A stretch of 64,000 nucleotides of DNA from Spirochaetales bacterium (GCA_012514185.1 JAAZAT010000081.1:1-64000), one strand, 5' to 3'; counted from the stretch's first letter, positions 39,447-48,683 are shown. Made by a program: numbers and translations. Notes: generated by a model not told the origin, from the sequence alone.

Positions 39447-40138
39447 CCCTCCCTTTGGCCGAAGAGGCGGGTGCCAACCCGTATGAGCGTGGAACCTTCA
39501 GCGATGGCATATCTGAAATCAGAGCTCATTCCCATGCTCAGTACGGAGAAATCCAACTGGGGGAACCGCTGGTGTGCGCGAATGGAGGTTGTGCGGAGCA
39601 ACGAGAAGGACCGGCGTATCTCCCTCTCATTTCCCAAGAGGGGGCCGATGGTCATCAGGCCTTGCACCTTGAGCTTGGAAAAGCAGGCTATCTCATCCAA
39701 CGCATAAAACAATGCATCCTCGTTTTCAAAGCCACTCTTGCTCTCCTCGGGGGCGGTTTTCAACTCCAGGAGGATGGGAACAGGCTTGGAAGCGAGCGTT
39801 TCGAGTTTCTGTGCCAGCTTGAGCGAATCCACACTATCGATCCCATCGAAAAGTTCAAGAGCTTTCTTCGCCTTGTTTGATTGCAGATGACCGATCAGAT
39901 GTATGTTCATGCCATCCGGGCGTACAAGCGGGAGTTTCTGCTGTGCTTCCTGTACGCGATTCTCACCGAACACCATCTGCCCGAACGAATAGAGCTCTTT
40001 CATCGCCTCAAACGGATGAGTCTTGCTCACCGCCATCAAGGTGATTTCTGAGGGATTTCTTCCTGCGTCGAGTGCTGCGCTTTCCAGTTCCGATAGCAAT
40101 TCTTGGTAGTTCCTCTGTAGTTCAGTCACGTTTTGCAT
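39443..40138 (-). CDS. yggS: YggS-family pyridoxal-phosphate homeostasis protein
   Basis: 231 aa. It has LMAVSKTHPFEAMKELYSFGQMVFGENRVQEAQQKL (Lys of the Schiff base within VSKTH), IHLIGHLQSNKAK, and SMGMSSDFRYAIAEGSTLIRVGTRLFG at the end. It is a cytosolic single-domain PLP protein that balances vitamin B6 and amino acid pools. It overlaps the upstream membrane-protein gene by 17 bases. Confidence 0.92.
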   Translation of the reverse strand: MQNVTELQRNYQELLSELESAALDAGRNPSEITLMAVSKTHPFEAMKELYSFGQMVFGENRVQEAQQKLPLVRPDGMNIHLIGHLQSNKAKKALELFDGIDSVDSLKLAQKLETLASKPVPILLELKTAPEESKSGFENEDALFYALDEIACFSKLKVQGLMTIGPLLGNEREIRRSFSLLRTTSIRAHQRFPQLDFSVLSMGMSSDFRYAIAEGSTLIRVGTRLFGQREG

Positions 40139-40922
40139 GTCTCCTCATAGACTCTTTGCGTCGCTTTCTCCACTCTTTTGCCTGCTGTCTCAGATTCTCA
40201 AACTGAAGACGTTTTTCCTCATTGGAACTGGTGATCGAGGGGAATGCATCCAATATTCTTCGTGAGGCTGCATCAAGACGCTGCTTCAGCTCCTCTCGTT
40301 CTGCATCCAACCGGAGGGCAAGCTGTTCCAGATGCTTGTTGCCGGAAAGCTTGGAGAGCAGGCCGAGCCGCTCTTCAATTTCCTTTGCTTTCTGCCTGAA
40401 GTCGCCAAACTGTTTTTGGAAAGCCGCCATCCGGAAAACGGAACTGGTGGCATCGATGCTGACAACCACTACGATTGCGGTGGACAACCAATTGAGCAGT
40501 TGAGGCTCAATGCTTTGCATCATGTTTGATACATAGGGATGTATGCCGTAGATTACGACCAAGCCCAACAGGCCGAACAAGGTTGAGTTGCGCAGGCAAA
40601 CCCTGCCGTGAAGATTGAACCGATAGGTGCTGTAATCCCACAATTTCGCATTAAACAGGCGTTCAAGCACATAGCTAGTCACATATTCGAGCATGCTGGT
40701 GAAAATGAAGGTAAGGACAAAAACAAGAAGCGGATGGGGGCTCTTGTATTGGAAGAGCAAGAGGATGATCAGTGATCCAAAACCATAGATCGGCAGATAC
40801 GGACCATGCAGGAATCCACGGTTGACCAGCCGCTTCTCAAAGAAAGAGCAGTAGAGGACCTCTACAATATACCCAATGACAGCATAGCAAAAGAAATAAC
40901 TGATGAGCAAATCCAATTGCAT
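40122..40922 (-). CDS. CmpB-family membrane protein (ABC transporter type IV-like)
   Basis: 266 aa. About five membrane helices in residues 1-150, with NRGFLHGPYLPIYGFGSL and LEYVTSYVLERLFNAKLWDYSTYRFNLHGRVCLRNSTLFGLLG, the typical motifs of the CmpB family (PF06541). A coiled-coil, basic C-terminal tail follows (ELKQRLDAASRRILDAF...KRRKESMRRHAKRD). The family is annotated as a putative transport component; the biochemical role is unknown. ATG at 40922 follows GCGAGG. Confidence 0.75.
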   Translation of the reverse strand: MQLDLLISYFFCYAVIGYIVEVLYCSFFEKRLVNRGFLHGPYLPIYGFGSLIILLLFQYKSPHPLLVFVLTFIFTSMLEYVTSYVLERLFNAKLWDYSTYRFNLHGRVCLRNSTLFGLLGLVVIYGIHPYVSNMMQSIEPQLLNWLSTAIVVVVSIDATSSVFRMAAFQKQFGDFRQKAKEIEERLGLLSKLSGNKHLEQLALRLDAEREELKQRLDAASRRILDAFPSITSSNEEKRLQFENLRQQAKEWRKRRKESMRRHAKRD

Positions 40923-40982
40923 TGCCAAACCTCGCTAGGTCACTATACCCCAATCTCAATCAGAGAGGCAACGTCATACAAC

Positions 40983-41007
40983 AAAAAAACGTACCCGAAG
41001 GTACGTT
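40983..41007 (-). terminator. Terminator of tRNA-Val
   Basis: A perfect 8-bp stem (AACGTACC/GGTACGTT) with a TTCG-type tetraloop and seven T on the minus strand. It begins three bases after the tRNA end. Confidence 0.92.
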
Positions 41008-41009
41008 GA

Positions 41010-41081
41010 TGACCGGAGAGGGATTTGAACCCCCGACCAGTTGCGTGTAAGGCAACCGCTCTCCCGCTGAGCTATCCGGCC
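41010..41081 (-). tRNA. tRNA-Val (anticodon UAC)
   Basis: 72 bases on the minus strand. The acceptor GGCCGGA pairs with TCCGGTC; the D arm is AGCTCAGCGGGAGAGC; the anticodon stem GTTGC/GCAAC carries the loop CTTACAC (anticodon TAC); the T arm has GGTTCAAATCC. The discriminator is A and CCA is not encoded, so CCA must be added after transcription. Confidence 0.96.
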
Positions 41082-41091
41082 GACGAAAGTG

Positions 41092-41121
41092 AACGTATCA
41101 CAAAGATTGAAGAGATGTCAA
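41092..41121 (-). promoter_or_regulatory. Promoter of tRNA-Val
   Basis: -35 TTGACA (41116-41121), 18-bp spacer, -10 TACGTT (41092-41097) on the minus strand, 10 bases before the mature 5' end. Confidence 0.6.
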
Positions 41122-41173
41122 CCGCCTGCAGTCAATTGTCTGAAATGGTTCCGAAAAAGGAGAGACAGGTGAA

Positions 41174-43240
41174 TTAGTCACCTGCCGGAGAGCATTGAGG
41201 CTTGCCGCCCTTCTCTTGTTCGGAAGCTGGTACCTGTGTTTGCGCCATCAAGGCGACCAAGACAATCAATTTTGCAGGACGGTCATGGAACCGAACAAAT
41301 TTTTCCTTATGCAGGATGCTCTTTCCCTCGTCATCGGTTGAGACCCATAGTTGATAGTCGTCAGGGCCCAAGGGGGTGTTCCTGCACTCTGGACACACAC
41401 TTTGCCTGTCATTGAGCACCTCGCAGCATCTTTTTCCGAGGTAGTCGCCGAACGGGGCATACCGCTGCCTCCCTGCCTTGTTGAGAAACAGCAATTCATG
41501 CGTGGATGCATCGCTCAGCGCAATCGTGTCGGGCAGGTTGTCAAGAATCCACTCATGGTTGGTCCAGGTTGGAGACTTTGCTGCATCCATCGAAACATCA
41601 TACAACACACACTGATTCCTTCCCTGTTCCTTAGCCCGATAGAGTGCAAGATCTACATTTTGGTAGAGTTGGTCAAATCGAAGGGCAGGTTTCTCCTGAT
41701 GGCAGACCCCCACCGAGCAGGTACAGTGCAACTCCATCAGCTTGTTGCGCGCGATGGTGTTGCACAACGATGCACCCAGAAGGTAGCCATGGGATGCAGT
41801 ATCGCAATCGGGGACATAGACTACAAACTCATCGCCGCCGAGCCTGCCGATTATCGCTTCAGGGGGAAAGTGTGCAAGCAGGGTATCGGCAACCTGCTTG
41901 AGGATCTTGTCACCCCGGTCATGACCATAGCTGTCATTGATTTGCTTGAACAAATCGATATCGATGAGATAGAACGCACCCGATTTTTCTTGGCTTTCCA
42001 GCCTGTCGGCAATCATCTCTTCAAGAGAACTGCGATTGAACAAGCCGGTCAAGGAATCGCGCTGCGATCGTTCAACCAACAATTGCTGACGCATTTTTTC
42101 ATCATTGATATCCTGGATGGCAATGTAGCCGATGGTCTGCGCCGTAGAGGAGGCGATGCTGAGATTGAACCTGACCCAGGGATACCCTTTTTCTACATAC
42201 TGGGGATGCTGCATTCGAGCTTCGATGGAAAGCTCCTTTCGGCCAGACCTGAAAAATTCCCTCAGTTTTTTAGCGTCAGAAATCTCATCGAACAGAGGGA
42301 AAAACGAGCTTTCCACACTCGTGCGCAATACTTGTTCAAAAACTTCATACAAGTTGTTTTTGCCCTGCATGACTTTCCTGGTGGCTGCATCAGCAAGCAC
42401 GGGACGACCGCTCTCCAAGTTGAATGCTGCAAAAAACGCCTTATTATTGCCCAATACCTTCAGCCGGGTCTCTATCTCATCATGTACGTCCTGAAAGACC
42501 CCGATTGCACTGATGCTCCTTCCTTCCGTATCCTCCAAAAAGGAATAACTGGAGCGTACATATCGATAGAGTCCGTCCCTGTTCTTGACGCGAAGAATGG
42601 AGTCGGGGGCGACGCCGCCCCTCAAGTCCTCAAAATCTTGTGTGAGCGTCTGTTCGAATGAAGGATGGACCAATTCCTGCTCTATCAGGTATGTTGCAGG
42701 ATCAGTGGTGTTGATCGGTGGATGACCGCCTAAAATGGAGCGTGAGAGTGTTGTCACCCGATCTTCAGCAAGATGGTACTCCCACATCTCCAAGGTTGAA
42801 TGGGAGAAAGCGAACTGCAGGCGGGCATTCTGCTGCTGAAGCAACACACTGCTTTGATGTGCTTCGGTGGTATCGCTGGCAACGAAGTAATAGACCGGAA
42901 ATTGGCCGTGAAAGCGTGCAAAACGGCCAAGCAGACGAATCCAATGCTCCCCTTCGGCTTTGATGCGGAACTCAATATCAATGTCCCGATGACTTTTTTT
43001 CAACCTTGAGAACATCGAGCTGATGCGTTTTCTATCCTGCTGATGGACTGCATCGAGCAGGTGCAACTCGGTATAGTTGTGATACTCGGCACTGCTGTAG
43101 CCGAGCAGCTTTGCCAAATTGCGGCTGAGGTAGGTCGCCTTGATGGTATCACCCAATTCATATACGCCCACCCCGCCGGGCAGATTGTTGATCGAGAGGA
43201 AAGCCGCCGACTCATTGACCTTCCTCTGCACTTCTTTCAT
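41174..43240 (-). CDS. Multi-PAS GGDEF protein (diguanylate cyclase)
   Basis: 688 aa, soluble. Two or three PAS-like domains occupy residues ~15-390. A GGDEF domain follows (RDSLTGLFNRSSLEEMI, DIDLFKQINDSYGHDRGDKIL, GRLGGDEFVVYVP), active-site motif intact, so it should make cyclic di-GMP. After it comes another PAS-like segment (~560-650) with RCCEVLNDRQSVCPECRNTPL. This C-x-CPxC cysteine set is seen in some sensory PAS domains and could sense redox or metal. Being C-terminal to GGDEF is unusual. ATG at 43240 has GAGAGG upstream. Confidence 0.88.
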   Translation of the reverse strand: MKEVQRKVNESAAFLSINNLPGGVGVYELGDTIKATYLSRNLAKLLGYSSAEYHNYTELHLLDAVHQQDRKRISSMFSRLKKSHRDIDIEFRIKAEGEHWIRLLGRFARFHGQFPVYYFVASDTTEAHQSSVLLQQQNARLQFAFSHSTLEMWEYHLAEDRVTTLSRSILGGHPPINTTDPATYLIEQELVHPSFEQTLTQDFEDLRGGVAPDSILRVKNRDGLYRYVRSSYSFLEDTEGRSISAIGVFQDVHDEIETRLKVLGNNKAFFAAFNLESGRPVLADAATRKVMQGKNNLYEVFEQVLRTSVESSFFPLFDEISDAKKLREFFRSGRKELSIEARMQHPQYVEKGYPWVRFNLSIASSTAQTIGYIAIQDINDEKMRQQLLVERSQRDSLTGLFNRSSLEEMIADRLESQEKSGAFYLIDIDLFKQINDSYGHDRGDKILKQVADTLLAHFPPEAIIGRLGGDEFVVYVPDCDTASHGYLLGASLCNTIARNKLMELHCTCSVGVCHQEKPALRFDQLYQNVDLALYRAKEQGRNQCVLYDVSMDAAKSPTWTNHEWILDNLPDTIALSDASTHELLFLNKAGRQRYAPFGDYLGKRCCEVLNDRQSVCPECRNTPLGPDDYQLWVSTDDEGKSILHKEKFVRFHDRPAKLIVLVALMAQTQVPASEQEKGGKPQCSPAGD

Positions 43241-43273
43241 ACCTCTCACACCCCTGCAGGTTAAAATTGTCCA

Positions 43274-43304
43274 ATTATACCATATCAGGGGCGAAGGGTT
43301 GCAA
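43274..43304 (-). promoter_or_regulatory. Promoter of the PAS-GGDEF gene
   Basis: -10 TATAAT (43274-43279, perfect consensus) and -35 TTGCAA (43299-43304) with a longish 19-bp spacer, minus strand. It lies between the IMP dehydrogenase stop and the GGDEF start. Confidence 0.5.
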
Positions 43305-43309
43305 GAATC

Positions 43310-44818
43310 TTACTTTTTGGGAATATCGTTGGAATCCTTGAGCATGACATCGTGTGCACCGCCTTCGATGATCGAGGTGGATGAAACCAGTGTCAACTTG
43401 GCCTTGTGTTGCAGCTCATCGATGCTCAAAGCCCCACAGTTGCACATGGTTGAGGTGATTTTGCTCAGCGAGAGCTGCACATTGTCCTTCAGCGGTCCTG
43501 CATAGGGAACATAGGAATCAACTCCCTCGACAAAACTCAGCTTTCCGTCCCCACCCAGGTCGTATCGTTGCCAATTCCTTGCCCTTGCAGATCCTTCTCC
43601 CCAATATTCTTTCATATAGGAGCCCTTGACATTCACTTTTTCAGTCGGACTCTCATCAAAACGTGCGAAATACCTGCCAAGCATCAAGAAGTCTGCTCCC
43701 ATGGCAAGGGCGAGCGTCATATGGTAGTCGTGCACGATGCCTCCGTCGCTGCAAATCGGCACGTACACCCCGGTTCTTTCAAAATACTCGTCCCTGGCCT
43801 TGGCGACCTCAATGAGGGCGGTCGCCTGTCCCCGGCCGATTCCCTTGGTTTCACGGGTGATGCAGATCGAGCCGCCGCCGATCCCGACCTTCACAAAGTC
43901 AGCCCCGCTCTCTGCCAGAAACAGAAATCCTTCGCGATCAACCACATTGCCCGCTCCGACCTTCACCGATTCGCCGTACTTGTCCCTGATCCAGGTGAGG
44001 GTGCGCTTCTGCCACTCTGAAAAACCTTCAGAAGAGTCGATGCACAGCACGTCGGCCCCACTTTTCACCAGCGCCGGAACCCGCTTTTCGTAATCGCGGG
44101 TGTTGATGCCGGCTCCGACAATATAGCGCTTCTGCCTGTCCAGCAGTTCATTCGGGTTTTCCTTGTGGCTCTCATAGTCCTTGCGGAATACAAAGAAGCG
44201 AAGGCGGTTTGACTCATCGACTATCGGCAGACTGTTCAGCTTATGTTCCCAGATGATGTCATTCGCCTCAGAGAGAGTCACCCCCTCACGGGCATAGACC
44301 AAGCGTTCAAAGCCGGTCATGAATGAGGAAACCGGTGTGTCGTCGCTCATCCTGCTCGGCCGCCAGTCCCTTGATGAGACTACGCCCAACAGAATGCCGT
44401 TAGGACTGCCGTCATCGGTTACGGCGATGGTTGAATGGCCTTTCGCTTGTTTGAGGGCGATCAGGTCCTTGAGCGTCTGTTCGGGCCGGAGATTGGAATC
44501 GGAGGGAACAAAACCAGCCTTGAATGATTTGACTTTTGCCACCATCGCACTCTGGTCCTCGATGCTCTGGCTGCAGTAGATGAAACTCAAGCCCCCTTCC
44601 CGCGCCAGCGCCTTGGCCATCTGTTCCCCGCTGACTGATTGCATGATGGCGCTCACCAGGGGAATGTTCAGGTGCAAAGAAGGCTGTTCGCCCTTGGTGT
44701 ATTTGACCAGCGGGGTTCTCAACGAAACGTTTTGAGGTATACAATTGGTATCCGAATATCCCGGGACGAGCAGGTATTCACTGAATGTTCTGGATGGTTC
44801 GTCAAAAAAGTAGGCCAT
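43310..44818 (-). CDS. guaB: IMP dehydrogenase
   Basis: 502 aa. It has [21 protein letters not shown] at the start, a CBS pair at roughly residues 100-230, [66 protein letters not shown] with the catalytic Cys, and [32 protein letters not shown]. It oxidises IMP to XMP in GTP synthesis. The active loop [10 protein letters not shown] differs slightly from the usual GPGSICTTR, as in an IMPDH subgroup also seen in eukaryote-like forms. ATG at 44818 has CAGGAG upstream. Confidence 0.9.
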   Translation of the reverse strand: MAYFFDEPSRTFSEYLLVPGYSDTNCIPQNVSLRTPLVKYTKGEQPSLHLNIPLVSAIMQSVSGEQMAKALAREGGLSFIYCSQSIEDQSAMVAKVKSFKAGFVPSDSNLRPEQTLKDLIALKQAKGHSTIAVTDDGSPNGILLGVVSSRDWRPSRMSDDTPVSSFMTGFERLVYAREGVTLSEANDIIWEHKLNSLPIVDESNRLRFFVFRKDYESHKENPNELLDRQKRYIVGAGINTRDYEKRVPALVKSGADVLCIDSSEGFSEWQKRTLTWIRDKYGESVKVGAGNVVDREGFLFLAESGADFVKVGIGGGSICITRETKGIGRGQATALIEVAKARDEYFERTGVYVPICSDGGIVHDYHMTLALAMGADFLMLGRYFARFDESPTEKVNVKGSYMKEYWGEGSARARNWQRYDLGGDGKLSFVEGVDSYVPYAGPLKDNVQLSLSKITSTMCNCGALSIDELQHKAKLTLVSSTSIIEGGAHDVMLKDSNDIPKK

Positions 44819-44881
44819 TACGCAACTCCTGAGAGGGTTTTGGCAATCTATTGTGACCAGAATAGGGAAAGAAAGCAAGCA

Positions 44882-44915
44882 GGATGCAACACATTTTCAT
44901 GTATTTGTTGCATCC
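44882..44915 (-). terminator. Terminator after the GH13 amylase gene
   Basis: A 10-bp perfect inverted repeat (GGATGCAACA and its complement) around a 14-base AT-rich loop; in the minus direction it is followed by a T-rich stretch. It lies 13 bases after the amylase stop. Confidence 0.6.
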
Positions 44916-44927
44916 CGCAGATGAAGG

Positions 44928-46790
44928 TTATCGTTTTGCGACAAACAGCATGGATTCAAAAGGACCAAGGTCGACCTGCACGTGATCGGCCTCGATAACA
45001 ACATCCCCGCCCATGCTCTCCTCCAGTGCAGAGAGGCAGAGCATGGAATTGGAAATGCTCACCGTAGTGGAGGTTTCCGAGCGGCTGAGTACACACACAA
45101 GGGCAAGCTTGCTGTCATACCTTGCAAAAGCCAGATAGTGGTCGTCGCTGGCAAGAATCGACCAGCTTCCCTCTTTCAATGTCCGCCCATACCGCTTGCG
45201 CAAGTTTCCCAGTTGGATATAAAGGTCGAGAAAATCATGATTCCACGCCTCTTCATTCCACTGCATGGGGTACCGGGCTCGCTCGACCGTTCCGTAGGGT
45301 CCTTTGAGTGCGATCTCATCCCCATAATAGATGTTGGGCATGCCAGGCAGAATGTACAGCAGACGCACAAGGCCTCGGTAAAGCGGCCAATTGAACAGTT
45401 CAGTGTTGTTGTAGAGCCTGGGGGTGTCGTGGCTGTTGATGAGATTCATCTGCATGCCAAGCATCTGGGGCGGCATGGATTTCAAATGGCTTTGCAGGGC
45501 CTGTGCAAACTCGGTTCCGGTAAAGGGACGGGTTTTTGCGGGTTGATGACCCCATCCGTTCGTCAGATATCGGTCGGTTTCCCCCATCCACGACCGCATG
45601 GGACGGCTGCTTCCCAGATAGTTCATGGTTGCATCCCACATGTCGCCCTGTAAAAATGGTGTGGAATCAACCCAATCCTCGCCTACCAGATACGCCTGCG
45701 GATTCTCAGTCTTCACCGCCTTGCGCACCTCTCTCCAGATCTCTTCACACATTTGGTCCTTGCCCCTTCTGCCCACTTCACTGGCGACATCCAGCCGCCA
45801 GCCGTCCTGCAGGTAGGGAGGCTTCAAGAACGACCTCATCACCGAGTCGGGTGATCGATAGATGATGTCACGCAGCGTTTCACTGGTGTAGTTGAGCTGC
45901 GGCAAGGTGGGGACATCCTGCCAACATGCAACCGATCCATCCTCATTGAAGTAGTAAAAACCCGCTTCCCTGCTGTTCGGATCAGCTAGGGCCTGCTTGT
46001 ACCAGGGATGCTCGGTCCCCGTGTGATTTATGGAGATGTCGATGATGATTTTCATGCCCTGGTCATGCAGGGCATTGCACAGGTGTGCAAACGCCTCATC
46101 ACCTCCGAGCTTCTCATCGACATGGAAAAAGTCAATGCAGTCATAGCGGTGGGTCGTGCGGGACCTGCCGATCGGGTTCAGGTACAAGGTATCGACGCCA
46201 AGCCTCTTGAAATAGTCGATGCTCGTTTCAATGCCAAGCAGATCGCCGTTGAAGAAATCGAGGCATCGCCCCTCTTCATACTCAAGCGGCTCTTCATCGA
46301 AGGAGTGCACACTCACAGTCCCGCCGTCGAAGGAGTATTCGTTCGGCTTCGCGCCGGCCTGCCGACCCCCTTTCTTGAACCTGTCAGGGAAAATTTGATA
46401 ACAGGTGGCACCGCCCACCCAGGAAACCTCCTGCAGGTCGGCCCGCAGGGAAAAGCACTCCCTTAGGGGAGGCACCGAGGCTTTCAAACCTGCAGCACTA
46501 TAGGAGTACGCACGGTCTTCGGCTTCCAGGAAGAAGTACCAATACACCAGTTCATCCACCACCTGAAACGAGCCCTCATAGAGACAATACCCAGATGTCT
46601 GCACGTTTTGCATGACAACCTGCTTCTCCCTGCCAAGCTGAAAACTGACCAAGCGCACGCCAAGCACTTGATCGGTCTCCCCGGTTTGTATTCGTATGGT
46701 TACCTGCTCCCCTTTCTTGGGGAACAGCGGCTGTACATAGACGGAGGAGACGTTGCTGTCCACTCCATTTTTCCAAGCATTCTGATCCAT
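44928..46790 (-). CDS. GH13 alpha-amylase/neopullulanase
   Basis: 620 aa, no signal peptide, so intracellular. An N-terminal beta domain (~1-120) precedes the TIM barrel. Conserved regions: IIDISINHTG (region I), GWRLDVASEV (II, nucleophile Asp), YLVGEDW (III, acid Glu), NLINSHDTPR (IV, Asp). The N-domain and YQIFPDRF with WYKQALADP fit the neopullulanase/cyclomaltodextrinase group, which cleaves maltodextrins inside the cell. A GAGAGG ribosome site precedes it. It is divergent from a LacI-type regulator gene with an operator-like palindrome between. Confidence 0.9.
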   Translation of the reverse strand: MDQNAWKNGVDSNVSSVYVQPLFPKKGEQVTIRIQTGETDQVLGVRLVSFQLGREKQVVMQNVQTSGYCLYEGSFQVVDELVYWYFFLEAEDRAYSYSAAGLKASVPPLRECFSLRADLQEVSWVGGATCYQIFPDRFKKGGRQAGAKPNEYSFDGGTVSVHSFDEEPLEYEEGRCLDFFNGDLLGIETSIDYFKRLGVDTLYLNPIGRSRTTHRYDCIDFFHVDEKLGGDEAFAHLCNALHDQGMKIIIDISINHTGTEHPWYKQALADPNSREAGFYYFNEDGSVACWQDVPTLPQLNYTSETLRDIIYRSPDSVMRSFLKPPYLQDGWRLDVASEVGRRGKDQMCEEIWREVRKAVKTENPQAYLVGEDWVDSTPFLQGDMWDATMNYLGSSRPMRSWMGETDRYLTNGWGHQPAKTRPFTGTEFAQALQSHLKSMPPQMLGMQMNLINSHDTPRLYNNTELFNWPLYRGLVRLLYILPGMPNIYYGDEIALKGPYGTVERARYPMQWNEEAWNHDFLDLYIQLGNLRKRYGRTLKEGSWSILASDDHYLAFARYDSKLALVCVLSRSETSTTVSISNSMLCLSALEESMGGDVVIEADHVQVDLGPFESMLFVAKR

Positions 46791-46823
46791 AGGCTGCCTC
46801 TCTTAACCGTTGACTCATGAGGA

Positions 46824-46833
46824 AAACCGGTTT
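46824..46833. promoter_or_regulatory. LacI-family operator-like palindrome at the amylase start site
   Basis: AAACCGGTTT, a perfect palindrome with the central CG step typical of LacI-family operators. It lies 6 bases downstream of the amylase -10 box, over the expected start of transcription, where a repressor would block it. Confidence 0.6.
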
Positions 46834-46839
46834 AGTATG

Positions 46840-46868
46840 AGTGTATACAATCTTGTTCCCGGATGCAA
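46840..46868 (-). promoter_or_regulatory. Promoter of the amylase gene
   Basis: -35 TTGCAT (46863-46868), 17-bp spacer, -10 TACACT (46840-46845), minus strand, with an operator-like site on either side. Confidence 0.55.
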
Positions 46869-46879
46869 CCGCTACGGTT
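46867..46879. promoter_or_regulatory. Second operator-like palindrome
   Basis: AACCG-CTA-CGGTT, half-sites like those of the first operator but with a three-base centre. It abuts the amylase -35 and lies about 50 bases upstream of the regulator gene, so it could serve autoregulation or looping. Confidence 0.4.
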
Positions 46880-46927
46880 TCCTTGGTGTGCAGATTGTGT
46901 TAGGATACATGAATCCAAAAGGGCGGA

Positions 46928-47980
46928 ATGAAGATGGAAGAAAACTCGACACCAGCAAAGCGACCGACGATCAAGGATATAGCCCGTGAAAGCGGGTACT
47001 CAAAGACAGCGGTCTCCTTTGCATTCAACGATCCTTCCCGAATCAGTGAGAAAGCATGCCGCCAGATTCTCGAAACCGCCGAAAGACTTGGCTACATCCC
47101 CGACCCCATGGCCAGAAACTTCTCGCTGCGCCGTCATTTGAGCATCGGGTTCCTCCTGCCCCAGGTGGTACAGTTCTCGCTGCAGAACCCCTATACGCTG
47201 CAGGTGGTTTTGGGTATCGGCAACGTCTGTGAAAAGTACGGCTATACCCTCACCCTCATTCCCCCGCTGCACAAGAGCATCACCGAGGCGGTGCGCAGCG
47301 CCGCTGTAGACGGACTGATCACCATGGGCATGCAGGTTGAAATGGAAATCGTTTCGGTCATGCAGACGCGCCTGCTGCCCTATGTGACCATCGATGGGAC
47401 GCCCGATGCGCAGATGCCCAGCGTGAATATCGATGACGAGCAGGCTAGTTATGAGATCATGCGCCTGGTTTTGGAAGCAGGTCATCGTAATATCGTCCTT
47501 GTCAGTCTTTCTGAGGATGCCTTCGCCTCGCCGACCAAGGCGGAAAGCGTTCCGAACAAACGCATGCGAGGTTACATCAGGGCTCTATCTGAAGCCGGGC
47601 TTGCCCTTGATCCATCACAGGTCTTGGTCAGTGAGTGCACGATGGAGGACGGGATCACTATCGGAAAAACCATCCTTGCATTGGAGAACAGGCCGACATG
47701 CGTAGTAACCATGAGTGACATTGTGGCGATCGGTTGCATCCTTGCTTGCAAACAGGCTGGTCTGAGTGTTCCCGATGACATTTCCATTGTCGGGTTCGAC
47801 AACATTGATGAGAGTTCGTGCATCATACCGCAGCTGACCACCGTCGACCAGCCTGCAAAAGAAAAAGGACGCCTCGCCGCAGAAGCCTTGTTTAAGATGA
47901 TCAACAAGGAGACTTTGGAGAGCGTCCATATGGAAATTCCCTACCGAATCATCAGGCGGGAATCACTGAAAAAGCTGTAA
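46928..47980 (+). CDS. LacI-family transcriptional regulator
   Basis: 350 aa. The N-terminal helix-turn-helix is PTIKDIARESGYSKTAVSFAFNDPSRISEKACRQILETAERLGYIPDPMARNF, followed by a periplasmic-binding-protein fold (IGFLLPQVVQF, ...VSIVGFDNIDESSCIIPQLTTVDQP near the end). In LacI-family style it should bind a sugar and release DNA. Divergence from the amylase gene and two AACCGGTT-like sites suggest it controls maltodextrin use. The start could be 46928 or 46934. Its stop is 1 base from the adk stop, with no terminator between. Confidence 0.9.
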   Translation: MKMEENSTPAKRPTIKDIARESGYSKTAVSFAFNDPSRISEKACRQILETAERLGYIPDPMARNFSLRRHLSIGFLLPQVVQFSLQNPYTLQVVLGIGNVCEKYGYTLTLIPPLHKSITEAVRSAAVDGLITMGMQVEMEIVSVMQTRLLPYVTIDGTPDAQMPSVNIDDEQASYEIMRLVLEAGHRNIVLVSLSEDAFASPTKAESVPNKRMRGYIRALSEAGLALDPSQVLVSECTMEDGITIGKTILALENRPTCVVTMSDIVAIGCILACKQAGLSVPDDISIVGFDNIDESSCIIPQLTTVDQPAKEKGRLAAEALFKMINKETLESVHMEIPYRIIRRESLKKL

Positions 47981-47981
47981 C

Positions 47982-48611
47982 CTACCTGCCCAAAGCCTCG
48001 ATCAGGGAAGCCAGCACCTCTTGTGGTGAGGGAGATGCATCAATGTCTAGCAGAAGATTGCGCGAGCGGTAGTACTCGATGAGAGGGGCTGTCTGAGCCT
48101 CATAGACTGCAAGCCTGTTGAGAATCGCCTCGGGTTTGTCGTCATCACGCTGGATCAACGATTCACCGGTCTCATCGTCGACTCCCTCAACCTTGGGAGG
48201 ATTGTACAGGATATGGTAGGTCCTTCCTGTCGACTTGCACACACGCCTTCCGCTGAGGCGTGCAACAATCTGCTGCCGGTCGAGCACGAAATTCACCACT
48301 TTATCCACGTTCTTCATCTTCGCAAGGGCATCGGCCTGGGCGATGGTCCGGGGAAAACCGTCAAGAATGAAACCCTTTCGGGCGTCTTCCTGCTTGAAAC
48401 GATCCTCCACCATGGCGATGGTGACGGAGTCGGGAACGAGTTCACCGCTTGCAAGGATGGCTTGCACCTGTTTTCCCAACTCGGTGCCGCCCTTGATGTG
48501 GCTGCGGAACAAATCCCCGGTGGAGATATGGGGGATGTCAAAGTGATTCTTTGCTTCGGACGCTATGGTCCCTTTTCCGGCACCCGGAGGGCCGAGAAAT
48601 ACTAGATTCAT
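47982..48611 (-). CDS. adk: Adenylate kinase
   Basis: 209 aa. P-loop NLVFLGPPGAGKGTIA, then DIPHISTGDLFRSHI, KGFILDGFPRTIAQADAL, RLSGRRVCKSTGRTYHILYNPPK and IQRDDDKPEAILNRL. The LID domain is of the long type; of the zinc-type Cys positions only one is kept, so it is probably zinc-free. It equilibrates ATP, ADP and AMP. A GAGG ribosome site precedes the ATG. Confidence 0.96.
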   Translation of the reverse strand: MNLVFLGPPGAGKGTIASEAKNHFDIPHISTGDLFRSHIKGGTELGKQVQAILASGELVPDSVTIAMVEDRFKQEDARKGFILDGFPRTIAQADALAKMKNVDKVVNFVLDRQQIVARLSGRRVCKSTGRTYHILYNPPKVEGVDDETGESLIQRDDDKPEAILNRLAVYEAQTAPLIEYYRSRNLLLDIDASPSPQEVLASLIEALGR

Positions 48612-48639
48612 GGTTCACCTCACAACAGAAGATGCAGCC

Positions 48640-48668
48640 ATGCTAGCATAATCGAACCAATTTTGCAC
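48640..48668 (-). promoter_or_regulatory. Possible promoter of adk
   Basis: -35 GTGCAA (48663-48668), 17-bp spacer, -10 TAGCAT (48640-48645), minus strand. The -35 lies inside the inverted repeat at 48659-48683. Confidence 0.4.
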
Positions 48669-48683
48669 CACTGTTGCAAAATT
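48659..48683. promoter_or_regulatory. 25-bp inverted repeat over the adk promoter region
   Basis: Arms AATTTTGCA (48659-48667) and TGCAAAATT (48675-48683) are perfect complements around seven bases. It is AT-rich, has no T-tract, and overlaps the putative -35, so it looks like a dimeric repressor site rather than a terminator. Confidence 0.5.
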
